A stretch of DNA of 34,073 nt from Niabella sp. (GCA_027493055.1 JAPUDO010000127.1:1-34073); one strand, 5' to 3'; shown: positions 16,576 through 24,936, numbered from the stretch's first letter. Numbers and translations are program-made. Notes: generated by a model from the letters alone, not told the origin.

Positions 16576-17406
16576 TCAATTCTCAAACACGATCGTTTTA
16601 TTATGATATACCAGCACTTTATCCTGTAATACCAGCTGGAGTGCATTGGCCAGCACCGATTTCTCAATTTCCCTGCCCAGGCGTACCATATCTTTTACTG
16701 TGTGCGCATGGTTTACCGGTATGGTTTGCTGCGCAATAATGGGACCATCGTCCAATACATTGGTAACAAAATGCGCCGTAGCGCCAATCAGCTTTACGCC
16801 GCGCTCATGCGCCTGTTTATAAGGATGCGCACCAATAAAAGCCGGTAAAAATGAGTGGTGTATATTGATAAGGGCAGAGGGATAATGTGATATAAATTCA
16901 GGTGACAGGATACGCATAAACTTAGCCAGCACGATATAATCAAATTCGTACCCTTTTAATATGCTGATAATTTCCTGTTCAAAAACGTGCTTTTCTTTAC
17001 CCTCATGCGAAATATAGTGAAAGGGGATATCAAATTTTTCAGTTAACACCTGCAGGGTATCGTAGTTGCCAATGACACATTGCACATCAGCGCCTAAGGT
17101 GTTGAAAAAATTTCTTAGTAAAATATCCCCCAAACAATGGTGCTCCCTGGTAACAAGCACGGCTATTTTCTTTTTTTCATAAGGCCTGATGCTGATCTCA
17201 GTATCCTCCGGGAGCCTGGCTTTTATTTTTTGCTGAAGCAGATCCAGGTTGGTATTGCCTTGTATTTCCAGCCTTATATAAAAACGGTTTTCATCTACAT
17301 TCACATATTCCTTCATGGAAATGATGTTAAGGTTGGCTGCCGCCATAATTGCAGAGATATCTGCCACTAATCCTACCCGGTCGCTGCATTGTAATAAAAT
17401 GATCAT
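16576..17406 (-). CDS. purU: Formyltetrahydrofolate deformylase PurU
   Basis: PurU hydrolyses 10-formyl-tetrahydrofolate to tetrahydrofolate and formate, balancing one-carbon pools and feeding formate to PurT. The 276-residue protein has an N-terminal ACT domain (about residues 1-80, CSDRVGLVADISAIM) and a formyltransferase-like domain. The active-site Asn and His lie in INIHHSFLPAFIGAHPY and the Asp in VLDDGPIIAQ. The length fits the family. Upstream lies a repeat block (17407-17784) that separates it from the heptose genes. Confidence 0.95.
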   Translation of the reverse strand: MIILLQCSDRVGLVADISAIMAAANLNIISMKEYVNVDENRFYIRLEIQGNTNLDLLQQKIKARLPEDTEISIRPYEKKKIAVLVTREHHCLGDILLRNFFNTLGADVQCVIGNYDTLQVLTEKFDIPFHYISHEGKEKHVFEQEIISILKGYEFDYIVLAKFMRILSPEFISHYPSALINIHHSFLPAFIGAHPYKQAHERGVKLIGATAHFVTNVLDDGPIIAQQTIPVNHAHTVKDMVRLGREIEKSVLANALQLVLQDKVLVYHNKTIVFEN

Positions 17407-17784
17407 GTTTTTTATTTAGACTTTATTAGACGTTAGATGAATACGATAAACCAATATCCGGCATAATGTACGGTATACGGTGTATGACAAAAAGCGAAAG
17501 GCTGAAAGCCGGAAGCTAAAAGCTCTTTTTACTACGATTGAACATTGATATATTGAAAATTGATTATTGAATATTCCTATTGTGTATAGAATATCAGAGC
17601 ACTCAATTTTCAATACGCAATAATCCCCGCCTGTCCGGACGTCCGCCCGTGCCGGTACGGACGGGGCAGGAATGCTCAATACACTGCAGAAACAATTTGG
17701 TCAACTTCACCAACTTTAAATTACCATCACACAAACCTGTCAGTCAAGTAACCAGCATCTATGAACCATGAACTATAAGCTGTT
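17407..17784. repeat. Mosaic intergenic repeat block, copy 1
   Basis: This 378-bp block has no credible gene; the 87-codon minus-strand frame consists of repeat sequence. In order it holds: TTAGACGTTAGATG (about 17427); a TAATGTACGGTATACGG segment (about 17464); GGCTGAAAGCCGGAAGCTAAAAGC words; an ~80-bp core at 17529-17606; a GC-rich imperfect palindrome at 17625-17670; and CTATGAACCATGAACTAT near 17760. The core and several flanking modules recur as reverse complement, in the same order, at 33683-33910. Confidence 0.85.
17625..17670. repeat. GC-rich imperfect palindrome
   Basis: Within AT-rich repeat DNA, this segment (CCCGCCTGTCCGGAC and on to GGACGGGGCAGG) forms an imperfect palindrome. 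It resembles a shorter palindrome at 31355-31379 (AGCCCTGCC / GGCAGGCGGGCT). Both carry the core words CCCGTCCG and GGCAGG or close variants, so they are probably members of one dispersed family. Confidence 0.7.
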
Positions 17785-19083
17785 TCACACCTGCTCTGTA
17801 AAAGCGGCCAGGCTTTCAAACAGCAAATCTATATCAGGATGAGGCAATGTTACATCTTTTTTTGTTGAAGTGATAAATACCGTGTACATACCTGCATAAC
17901 GGCCAAACTTCATATCGCTCAGGCTATTGCCTACGATCAGGGATCGGGTGAGATCAATGTCCGGAAAATCACTCACTGCCCAAAAAGCCATACCTGGATT
18001 AGGTTTCCGGTTGAAAGCCTTGCTATCTATATCCGTACAAAAGTAAATTTTATCAATATTGCCACCTGCATTTTCAATACCATCCAGCATTTTGCGGTTC
18101 ATGGCCAGCAGGTTATCGTAGCTGATGATCCCACGTCCTACACCTCTTTGGTTGGTAACTACAATGATCCTCTTAAATTTTTCAGTGAGCTTTTTAAATA
18201 AACCGGGTGCTCCATCAGTAAACTGAAATTCCCCGGGTGTTGTAATATAACCGCCGGGATTATCATGGTTGATAACGCCATCCCGGTCTAAAAATAAGGT
18301 CCATCCCTTGTTGATCTGGTTTAAGCTGAGCGGTGCTTTTGTAAAATCTGTTTGTGCCCTGTTATAGTCTTCCGGTATGCCTATGTCGATGAAATAAGTG
18401 TCCCTGGCTATACCGGAAAAATGCCCCTCTTCAACAAATTGTTCCAGGTAGTCTTTTTCAAAAGAAAACTTTTGCGCAAAGTTTTTGGAAAGGAATGCTT
18501 TTTTGTTAACAAGGTACAACCCCGCGTTGATCAGTCCCGATTCATAGTATTGTTTTTCTTTAAAGCTGCTGATCGTATTGTTTCCGTTAAGCGTTACCAC
18601 TCCGTAGCGGTCAAAGCTCTGCATAGGTTTTAATGCCAGGGTACAGGCTGCATTATGTTGCAGATGCTGCGCTAACATTGCCTTTGCATCAAAATGAAAC
18701 ATCGTATCGCCATTGGCTATAAAAACATTTTCTGCAGTGGTTTTTTGCAACGCAAACTGTATAGCGCCGCCGGTTCCCAGGGGCTCAGCTTCAATTACAT
18801 AGTCATAATCCAGTGAAGGGAACTCTTTTTGCAGCCATTCCAGGATGACTTCGTACATATAACCCAGGCTGAATACGATTTTCTCAATGCCCTGCATACG
18901 CAGGTAATTGATAACATAATATAAAAATGGTCTCCCGGCTACAGGGGCCATACATTTGGGCAAATCAGGAACAGCAGAACGAAGGCGTGTGCCGAGACCA
19001 CCAGCGAGGATAATAACCTCACCCCAACCCCTCTCCAAAGGAGAGGGGCTTTGAGATGCTGAAAGTTCTTGTTGTATGTTCAT
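17785..19083 (-). CDS. HddC-GmhB fusion: heptose-1-phosphate guanylyltransferase and HAD-IIIA phosphatase
   Basis: This is a 432-residue fusion. The nucleotidyltransferase domain, about residues 22-250, starts VIILAGGLGTRLRSAVPDLP and has FIANGDTMF. It fits HddC, which makes GDP-D-glycero-alpha-D-manno-heptose. The HAD-IIIA domain, about 265-432 (FLDRDGVINHD, VVTNQRGVGRG, RKPNPGM), fits GmhB, the heptose-bisphosphate 7-phosphatase. The Cys-rich zinc loop of E. coli GmhB is shortened here, with a single Cys (FCTDIDSKAFNRKPNPGM). Residues 12-23 (SPSPLERGWGEV) come from a palindromic repeat. The gene is last in the gmhA-hddA cluster. Confidence 0.9.
   Translation of the reverse strand: MNIQQELSASQSPSPLERGWGEVIILAGGLGTRLRSAVPDLPKCMAPVAGRPFLYYVINYLRMQGIEKIVFSLGYMYEVILEWLQKEFPSLDYDYVIEAEPLGTGGAIQFALQKTTAENVFIANGDTMFHFDAKAMLAQHLQHNAACTLALKPMQSFDRYGVVTLNGNNTISSFKEKQYYESGLINAGLYLVNKKAFLSKNFAQKFSFEKDYLEQFVEEGHFSGIARDTYFIDIGIPEDYNRAQTDFTKAPLSLNQINKGWTLFLDRDGVINHDNPGGYITTPGEFQFTDGAPGLFKKLTEKFKRIIVVTNQRGVGRGIISYDNLLAMNRKMLDGIENAGGNIDKIYFCTDIDSKAFNRKPNPGMAFWAVSDFPDIDLTRSLIVGNSLSDMKFGRYAGMYTVFITSTKKDVTLPHPDIDLLFESLAAFTEQV
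19018..19048. repeat. GC-rich palindromic element at the 5' end of the hddC-gmhB gene
   Basis: A perfect 9-bp hairpin CCCCTCTCC-AAA-GGAGAGGGG (19028-19048) is flanked by CCTCACCCCAA. On the minus strand it reads palindrome, then TTGGGGTGAGG. The order matches the element in miaB (6511-6541). It encodes residues 12-23 of the fusion protein and keeps the frame open. Confidence 0.85.
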
Positions 19084-19177
19084 AGCAGGTAAAAGGAAAA
19101 ATAGTTGAAGTATGTACTACAAAAAAAGTGAGTGACACAAGACCGTTGATAGCAGTGCAAATGCCGGTAACATACAA

Positions 19178-19756
19178 TTACGCTGCAAAATATTTTTCCT
19201 CTACCAGCTGGCAAATAATATGGCCTAACAGCATGTGGCACTCCTGTATGCGCGGCGTATCGGCTGAGGGAATGTTCACAAGGTGGTCGCTTAACGGTTT
19301 CATATCCCCGCCACTTTCCCCGGTGAAGCCAATGGTAACCATTTTTTTACTTTGTGCTGTTTCAAAAGCCTGCACAATATTTTTTGAATTTCCGGAAGTA
19401 CTGAGTCCGATCAGTATATCGCCGGGCTTACCCAGGCCCTGTATGAGCCTTGCGTAAATAAGATCAAAACTGTAATCATTTGCCACAGCGGTTAGGTAAG
19501 AAGTGTTGCAGTGCAAAGCTTCCGCGGGAAGTGCCTGCCGGTCTTTATAAAACCTTCCGCTAAATTCTGCCGCAAGGTGTTGCGCATCAGCAGCGCTGCC
19601 ACCATTGCCGCAAAAATATACGCTGTTCCCTTTTTTGAAAGTGTCTACAATCAGCGCTACAATTTGCTGAACGGTAGCGAGTAATGCATTATTTTGTAAA
19701 ACCGACTGTTTTACATCAACGGATGACTGAATGAGTTGTTGTATTTGTTCTTTCAT
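19178..19756 (-). CDS. gmhA: Sedoheptulose-7-phosphate isomerase GmhA
   Basis: GmhA isomerises sedoheptulose 7-phosphate to D-glycero-D-manno-heptose 7-phosphate, the first step of heptose synthesis. The 192-residue protein is a SIS-domain isomerase with CGNGGSAADAQHLAAEF (about residues 49-65) and GLSTSGNSKNIVQAF (about 116-130). The late E/H region IQECHMLLGHIICQLVE is also typical of GmhA. It lies between hddA (60 bp upstream) and the hddC-gmhB fusion (94 bp downstream), all on the minus strand. Confidence 0.95.
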   Translation of the reverse strand: MKEQIQQLIQSSVDVKQSVLQNNALLATVQQIVALIVDTFKKGNSVYFCGNGGSAADAQHLAAEFSGRFYKDRQALPAEALHCNTSYLTAVANDYSFDLIYARLIQGLGKPGDILIGLSTSGNSKNIVQAFETAQSKKMVTIGFTGESGGDMKPLSDHLVNIPSADTPRIQECHMLLGHIICQLVEEKYFAA

Positions 19757-19816
19757 ATAATTTTTGTTTTAACGGCCTTTCTTTGTGCGCCCCGGACAGG
19801 TTTGAAGGAGAGGCTT

Positions 19817-20839
19817 TTATACACTCCATGTTTTTAAGCCGTGTTTGGTAAACTGATAATTGCGGTTAACGCCGCCAAATTTATCCAGCGCTTGCTGAAC
19901 CTTGTATTTGGTGTTGCCGGGGCAATAAAAGATCATAAATCCACCGCCACCGGCGCCGCTTATTTTTCCACCGGTAGCGCCGGATGCTTTGGCCGCGTTG
20001 TAAATATCATCAATGAGTGCGTTGTTGATGCCTGCCGCCATTTTTCTTTTTTGTTCAAAGCCTATATTAAGTATATGCCCTATTTCATGCAGCTGGCCTT
20101 TGAGCAAAGCTTCTTTCATCATTTGGGCCTGGTGCTTCAGCTCGTGCATGGCATCTATAGATGTTTGTTTTTTCTCCGTTACGTTTTTGCTTTGCTCTTC
20201 AATGATCTTTGCAGATTCCCTGCTGGTGGATGTATAATAAAGCAGCAGGTTATTCTCCAGCTCATCAAGGTAGCGCTGCCTGATGCGCAGCGGGTTTACA
20301 ATTACCTTATCATCTTTATAAAACTCCATAAAGTTCACACCGCCAAAGGTGGCTGCGTATTGATCCTGTCTTCCCCCTGCAAGTTTCAGGTCGTTTCTTT
20401 CAATATCATAGGCATAGTGCGCAATATCATACTCACCTAAAGGCAGCTGAAGCATTTCTGCAAAAGCGCCTACAATAGCTACCACTAATGTGGAAGAGGT
20501 TCCCAAACCTGAACCTGCCGGAGCATCTACATAAGTGCTTAACTTAAAGCCTGTTTTTTGAAAAGGATAATCTTTCTGAATGCGGTTGTAAACACCTTTT
20601 AACAGATCCAGGTGGCCATTCAGCAGCAATTGTTCGGACCAGTCAAATACTTCTTTTTCATCACGGTCAAACGCCTCTAAAACAATCCTGTTGTCACCGG
20701 TTATTTCAATAGTGGCATTGGCATTCAGCGAAATGGTGGCGTTTAATATAGCACCACCAAATTCATCACAGTAGGGGCTTACATCTGTACCGCCACCGGC
20801 TAATCCTATTCTTAAAGGTGCTTTGCTTCTATGAATCAT
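19817..20839 (-). CDS. hddA: D-glycero-alpha-D-manno-heptose-7-phosphate 1-kinase HddA
   Basis: HddA is the GHMP-family kinase that phosphorylates heptose 7-phosphate at the alpha C1 position, the branch leading to GDP-activated heptose. The 340-residue protein starts RSKAPLRIGLAGGGTDVSPY and has the ATP-binding GHMP motif PAGSGLGTSSTLV (about residues 108-120). The C-terminal GHMP motif is GGKISGAGGGGFMIF. With gmhA and the hddC-gmhB fusion next to it, the alpha/GDP branch (not the ADP/HldE branch) is the best reading. Confidence 0.92.
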   Translation of the reverse strand: MIHRSKAPLRIGLAGGGTDVSPYCDEFGGAILNATISLNANATIEITGDNRIVLEAFDRDEKEVFDWSEQLLLNGHLDLLKGVYNRIQKDYPFQKTGFKLSTYVDAPAGSGLGTSSTLVVAIVGAFAEMLQLPLGEYDIAHYAYDIERNDLKLAGGRQDQYAATFGGVNFMEFYKDDKVIVNPLRIRQRYLDELENNLLLYYTSTSRESAKIIEEQSKNVTEKKQTSIDAMHELKHQAQMMKEALLKGQLHEIGHILNIGFEQKRKMAAGINNALIDDIYNAAKASGATGGKISGAGGGGFMIFYCPGNTKYKVQQALDKFGGVNRNYQFTKHGLKTWSV

Positions 20840-20909
20840 TCGTCTTTTTTTGCTTTGTAGAAATGTTGTCAGGTAAATGAGCCCTTGTTAACTTTTAACC
20901 CTGTAAACT

Positions 20910-22034
20910 TTAAACACACAATTGTTCTATAGCGGTTACAACGTTGCTCCAGCTGTATTTTTCTTTTTCACTGCGAAGATGTGGAATAAAATGGTTTTCT
21001 CCTAATTCATAAAAGCGCCTGATGGCACCGGCAATGGCTGATGACTGCGGTTCAACAACAAAGCCACATTTCCCATCCGGTACAAGGGCCGGTAATCCCC
21101 CTACATTGGTAACAATCATGGGCTTTTCAAAATAATACGCAAGAGGCGTAACGCCGCTTTGCGTAGCGTTTTTATAAGGTTGTACCAACACATCGCCTGA
21201 ACATAAATAATACCTGACCTCACTGTCGGCTATAAAATTCGTTTTAAGAATTAACATGTCTTCAATGCCCAGTTCTTTTATAAGGTCTTTGTAAGGCTGT
21301 TCATCCTCATAAAACTCACCGGCTACAAGCAGTTTGAGGTTTGAAATTTCAGATTTCAGATCTGCAATTGCGTTCAGTAATAGATCCAGGCCCTTATATT
21401 TTCTGATAAATCCAAAAAATAAAACGATCTTATCAGCCTGGGGTAATCCTAAATGCCGCCTGGCCTGGTCTTTAGACAGTATAGCTCCAAAATTATCGTA
21501 CAGCGGATGCTGAACCAAAGCGGCAGGCTTTTGAGTGAAGGTCCTGAGGTCTGTTAATACTTTCCCGCTCATGGTAATGAATCCGTCAACAGGCTTTATA
21601 AAGTATCGGGTGAAGGGTTTATCGCCCGGCCTTTTTTCGTGTGGAATAATATTATCCGCAATGCAAATAATCTTTGTATGCCTGTTTTTCTTTACCTGCC
21701 GCAAAATGGTGCCTAAAGCAGGTCCCATAAAAGGCAGCCAGTAGCGCACCACGATTATATCGGGTTTTTGTTTTTTGAGTTGCAGTCCTACTCTGAGCCA
21801 GTTCAATGGATTGACTGAATTGATCAGGGATTGTATCTGAATACCTTCTGGCGGTGCATCTTCACTATACTGGGATTTACCGGGAAATAATATGGACGGG
21901 TATTGTAGACTGAAGGAAACAATAGAGCAATCATGGCCCATAGCAATAAATTCTTTTGCCAGCCGGTGATTAAAAGTTGTTAATCCTCCTCCGCGTAATG
22001 GGTACGCCGGACCTATAATGATTACTTTAGCCAT
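20910..22034 (-). CDS. Family 4-type glycosyltransferase
   Basis: This is a GT-B fold glycosyltransferase of 374 residues from the ATG at 22034. The N-terminal part has GPAYPLRGGGLTTFNHRLA, the usual acceptor-domain start. The C-terminal donor domain has LFFGFIRKYKGLDLLLNAI, VAGEFYEDEQPY and the E-containing segment near YYFEKPMIVTNVGG. The donor and acceptor are unknown. As first gene of the heptose cluster it may add heptose or a related sugar to a surface glycan. The start at 22034 is preferred over a TTG at 22046, because that TTG lies inside the -7 box at 22044-22051. Confidence 0.88.
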   Translation of the reverse strand: MAKVIIIGPAYPLRGGGLTTFNHRLAKEFIAMGHDCSIVSFSLQYPSILFPGKSQYSEDAPPEGIQIQSLINSVNPLNWLRVGLQLKKQKPDIIVVRYWLPFMGPALGTILRQVKKNRHTKIICIADNIIPHEKRPGDKPFTRYFIKPVDGFITMSGKVLTDLRTFTQKPAALVQHPLYDNFGAILSKDQARRHLGLPQADKIVLFFGFIRKYKGLDLLLNAIADLKSEISNLKLLVAGEFYEDEQPYKDLIKELGIEDMLILKTNFIADSEVRYYLCSGDVLVQPYKNATQSGVTPLAYYFEKPMIVTNVGGLPALVPDGKCGFVVEPQSSAIAGAIRRFYELGENHFIPHLRSEKEKYSWSNVVTAIEQLCV

Positions 22035-22043
22035 ATATTTCAG

Positions 22044-22051
22044 CAAATATA
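22044..22051 (-). promoter_or_regulatory. -7 box for the heptose cluster (TATATTTG)
   Basis: On the minus strand the bases read TATATTTG, a perfect TAnnTTTG box. Only 9 nt separate it from the ATG at 22034. With a start site 4-7 nt downstream, the glycosyltransferase mRNA would have almost no leader. Confidence 0.6.
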
Positions 22052-22136
22052 GTTTACAGGTTGATAAGTTTACAGGTTGGCAAGTTGATATAGGCCCTGT
22101 TAGTTTTTAAACCTATAAACTTTTCAACTAATCATT
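22052..22136. repeat. GTTGATAAGTTTACAGG-type short repeats between divergent genes
   Basis: The spacer between the glycosyltransferase and pcm contains imperfect tandem words (TTACAGGTTGATAAG, TTTACAGGTTGGCAAG, TTGATA) at about 22058-22090. Similar words occur at 7331-7360 and, inverted, at 20886-20915. Confidence 0.55.
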
Positions 22137-22144
22137 TACATTTG
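22137..22144 (+). promoter_or_regulatory. -7 box for pcm (TACATTTG)
   Basis: TACATTTG matches the -7 consensus perfectly and ends 4 nt before the pcm ATG at 22149. The transcript would begin at or very near the start codon. No other in-frame Met precedes residue 45, so the ATG at 22149 is the only sensible start. Confidence 0.55.
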
Positions 22145-22148
22145 CCGC

Positions 22149-22805
22149 ATGAGGCGCAGTACAGAAGATACATATAAGCATAAAGGGTTAAGAAAGAAAC
22201 TGGTGGATGGCATACGTGCTAAAGGGATTAAAGATGAAAATGTATTGAATGCCATCAATACGGTTCCCCGCCATTTTTTTATGGACTCTGCTTTTGATGA
22301 TGTGGCTTATGTAGATAAAGCTTTTCCTATCGGGGAAGGTCAGACTATTTCCCAGCCTTATACAGTAGCTTACCAGTCAGAGCTGCTGCAGATACAAAAA
22401 GGGGATAAAGTGCTTGAAATAGGTACAGGCAGCGCTTACCAGGCAGTGGTTTTAGCAGCGATGGGGGCTAAGGTTTTTACCATTGAGCGTCAGAAAAAGC
22501 TGTACGATGAAAACACCCGGTTTGCCTACCTGAAGCAGTACCGGTTTATTAAAACTTTTTTTGGAGACGGATTTAAAGGGTTGCCCACTTATGGCCCTTT
22601 TGATAAAGTAATAGTAACTGCTGCTGCGCCGGAAATTCCGCCCAGGCTGATAGAACAGATGAAAGTTGGGGGTAAGATGGTGATACCGGTTAATGTTGGA
22701 GAGGTTCAGCAAATGCGCAGGGTAACGAAGCTTGAAGAGGGTATGGATATTGAGTATTTTGATAATTTTTCATTTGTTCCCATGCTGGAAGGGAAAAACT
22801 CTTAA
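22149..22805 (+). CDS. pcm: Protein-L-isoaspartate O-methyltransferase
   Basis: Pcm methylates abnormal isoaspartyl residues with SAM and so starts their repair. The 218-residue protein has the family's GQTISQPYTVAYQSELL (about residues 63-79) and the SAM-binding motif VLEIGTGSAYQAVVLA (about 95-110). The later motif is FDKVIVTAAAPEIPPRLIEQ. Family members usually have GTGSGYQ where this one has GTGSAYQ. A LysE-family gene follows after 9 bp. The start is only 4 nt from a -7 box. Confidence 0.93.
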   Translation: MRRSTEDTYKHKGLRKKLVDGIRAKGIKDENVLNAINTVPRHFFMDSAFDDVAYVDKAFPIGEGQTISQPYTVAYQSELLQIQKGDKVLEIGTGSAYQAVVLAAMGAKVFTIERQKKLYDENTRFAYLKQYRFIKTFFGDGFKGLPTYGPFDKVIVTAAAPEIPPRLIEQMKVGGKMVIPVNVGEVQQMRRVTKLEEGMDIEYFDNFSFVPMLEGKNS

Positions 22806-22814
22806 CTACTGCTG

Positions 22815-23489
22815 ATGAAAGGCACACTGCGTATTTTTTTCACAGGTATGTTTATCAGCTTTTTAGGTACCCTGCCGTTGGGTACGCTGAATATTGCTGC
22901 CATGCAAATATCCATTGCAGAATCTGTTCGCAACGCCATACTTTTTTCTTTGGGTGCATTAACTGCTGAAATGGTGTATGTACGTATATCGCTGGTAGCA
23001 ATGAACTGGGTGCGCAGGCAGGAAAAAATATTTAAGCTGCTGGACTGGCTTACCTTATTCATTATTGTTGCGCTTGCTGTAGCCAGTTTTATTGCAGCAT
23101 CTCACCCTCATGAAAATAAAAACATTATACTCAATAATAATCTTCCTTCTTATATTTTAGGGCTTACTATGAGTGCTGTGAACCCTATGCAAATACCTTT
23201 CTGGTTTGGCTGGAGCACGGTATTGTTTACTAAAAAGATACTGCTTCCCAACAACCATCATTATAATTTTTATACCCTAGGCATTGGTATTGGTACAATG
23301 ATAGGTAACAGTATTTTTATATTTGGAGGACAATTAATTGCGGCTAAGGTTCAAAATAACCAGTCGGGAGTAAACTATGCCATTGCCGGTGTTTTTACAG
23401 TAACTGCGCTTATACAATTATGGCGCATGTTTGTAAAGAAGAAAAATTTTAAGGAAACCATACACGATGCAGAAACGCGCCGGGACTAA
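22815..23489 (+). CDS. LysE/RhtB family exporter
   Basis: This is a 224-residue inner-membrane protein with about six hydrophobic segments. The N-terminal segment (FISFLGTLPLGTLNIAAMQ) has the LysE-family pattern of Gly and Pro in the first helix. Such proteins export amino acids or related small molecules, but the substrate cannot be read from sequence. It follows pcm by 9 bp and is probably co-transcribed. It converges with the iron-sulfur gene, leaving only 22 bp between the stop codons. Confidence 0.83.
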   Translation: MKGTLRIFFTGMFISFLGTLPLGTLNIAAMQISIAESVRNAILFSLGALTAEMVYVRISLVAMNWVRRQEKIFKLLDWLTLFIIVALAVASFIAASHPHENKNIILNNNLPSYILGLTMSAVNPMQIPFWFGWSTVLFTKKILLPNNHHYNFYTLGIGIGTMIGNSIFIFGGQLIAAKVQNNQSGVNYAIAGVFTVTALIQLWRMFVKKKNFKETIHDAETRRD

Positions 23490-23511
23490 TGCATCATCTG
23501 ACATTCAATAT

Positions 23512-24828
23512 TTACACGCTTTCTGTCCAGGCATCCCTGTCATCCGGACTAAACTTCCACGGGGCAAAATTATTTTCCACATTGCTGAACATCACGTTCC
23601 ATTCTTGTGGAGCGTTACTTTCTTCCATTACCAGGTGGCGGCGAAGCTGCAAAATAATATCCAGCGGGTTAATGCTTACAGGGCATTCCTGAACGCAGGC
23701 ATTACAGGTGGTGCAGGCCCTTAGCTCTTCCACCGTAATATAATCGTGCAGCAGGCTTTTACCATCATCTGTAAATGTTTTATGGGTGTCTGTATTTTTA
23801 CCCACTTCCTCAGTACGGTCACGGGTATCCATCATTATCTTACGCGGAGACAACTTTTTACCGGTAATGTTTGCCGGACAAGCGGCAGAACACCGGCCAC
23901 ATTCTGTACAGGCATAAGCGTCTAATAAATTCTTCCAGCTTAAATCCATAATATCCCTGGCGCCGAACTTTTCCGGTGCGGAGGCATCAGCAGGAGCTAA
24001 CTCCGGCTGCATGGCATACAGCACTTCGTTTTGAATAGCCGGCATATTTTCCATTTTACCTACAGGCAACAAGCGGGCGTAGTAGGCATTGGGAAACGCC
24101 AGTATAATATGCAGATGTTTGGAATAGGGCAGGTAGTTTAAGAAAGCAAAGATACCTGCAATATGCAGCCACCAGCAGCTTCTTTCTATTGTTATTAACC
24201 CAGCGGTGCTCAACCCGGAGAGGAGCGGTTGTATAAATTGCGAAATAATAAAATTACCGGTAGCGGCTTCAGCGTAATGAGCGGCTCCTCTTGCCTGCAA
24301 TAATGTATCAGATGCGTTCATGGTAAGAAAAAGACCCATTAAAGCAATTTCCGTTATAAGTATATAATTGGCATCACTCCTTGGCCAGCCGTCCAGATCG
24401 TTACTGATAAAGCGTTTGAGCTTTATGATATTTCTTCTTATCAAAAACACCGAGCAGGAAATCACAACGAGCAGGGCCAGTATCTCGAAAATATTGATCA
24501 GGAAAATGTAAAAGCCTCCGAAATAATTTGCAAATAAACGGTGAGTACCGAAGATCCCGTCAAGCACAATTTCCAGCACTTCTATATTAATGATAAGGAA
24601 GCCTGCGTAAACCAGGAAATGCAGCAGGCCAACCAAAGGTTTCCGGAACATTTTTTTTTGCCCGAATGCCAGCAGTAAAACGTTGTTCCAGCGTTGGCGT
24701 TTATGATCGTTAATGGTTTCGTTCCTGCCGAGGTTAATATTTCTTTTAATGCCTGTTATTTTTTTATAAAAAATAAAGAAGGCGGTACCGGCAAGCAACA
24801 GAAACAGTATTTGTTGTAATATTTGCAT
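23512..24828 (-). CDS. Membrane-bound iron-sulfur (HdrC/GlpC-like) oxidoreductase subunit
   Basis: This 438-residue protein has about five membrane helices in the first 260 residues and two [4Fe-4S] ferredoxin-type clusters near the C-terminus. The motifs are CTECGRCSAACP and CTTCNACVQECP. It resembles the electron-transfer subunits of heterodisulfide-reductase-like complexes, and probably passes electrons between the quinone pool and a soluble partner. Relatives are often followed by a gene for a CCG-domain (HdrB-like) subunit. Here the space downstream is occupied by the convergent LysE gene, so the partner is elsewhere or absent. Confidence 0.85.
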   Translation of the reverse strand: MQILQQILFLLLAGTAFFIFYKKITGIKRNINLGRNETINDHKRQRWNNVLLLAFGQKKMFRKPLVGLLHFLVYAGFLIINIEVLEIVLDGIFGTHRLFANYFGGFYIFLINIFEILALLVVISCSVFLIRRNIIKLKRFISNDLDGWPRSDANYILITEIALMGLFLTMNASDTLLQARGAAHYAEAATGNFIISQFIQPLLSGLSTAGLITIERSCWWLHIAGIFAFLNYLPYSKHLHIILAFPNAYYARLLPVGKMENMPAIQNEVLYAMQPELAPADASAPEKFGARDIMDLSWKNLLDAYACTECGRCSAACPANITGKKLSPRKIMMDTRDRTEEVGKNTDTHKTFTDDGKSLLHDYITVEELRACTTCNACVQECPVSINPLDIILQLRRHLVMEESNAPQEWNVMFSNVENNFAPWKFSPDDRDAWTESV

Positions 24829-24928
24829 AAGCTTTCGATTACAAATGCTAATTTACGGTTTTTGTAACAGGGAAACCTAATGTAAGGAGCCCTTACAAAT
24901 ATCCGGGCTATTGTTGATGAGTCTTTTA

Positions 24929-24936
24929 TATTTTTG
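24929..24936 (+). promoter_or_regulatory. Candidate -7 box for the PyrR-like gene (TATTTTTG)
   Basis: TATTTTTG fits TAnnTTTG and lies 41 nt upstream of the ATG at 24978. A TTGTTG at 24911-24916 is closer than the usual -33 distance, so the full promoter is uncertain. Confidence 0.4.

Noticed and set aside
17416-17679. 87-codon minus-strand frame upstream of purU
   Set aside because: It consists of the dispersed repeat block and the GC palindrome; the same DNA recurs inverted at 33683-33910 without the frame.
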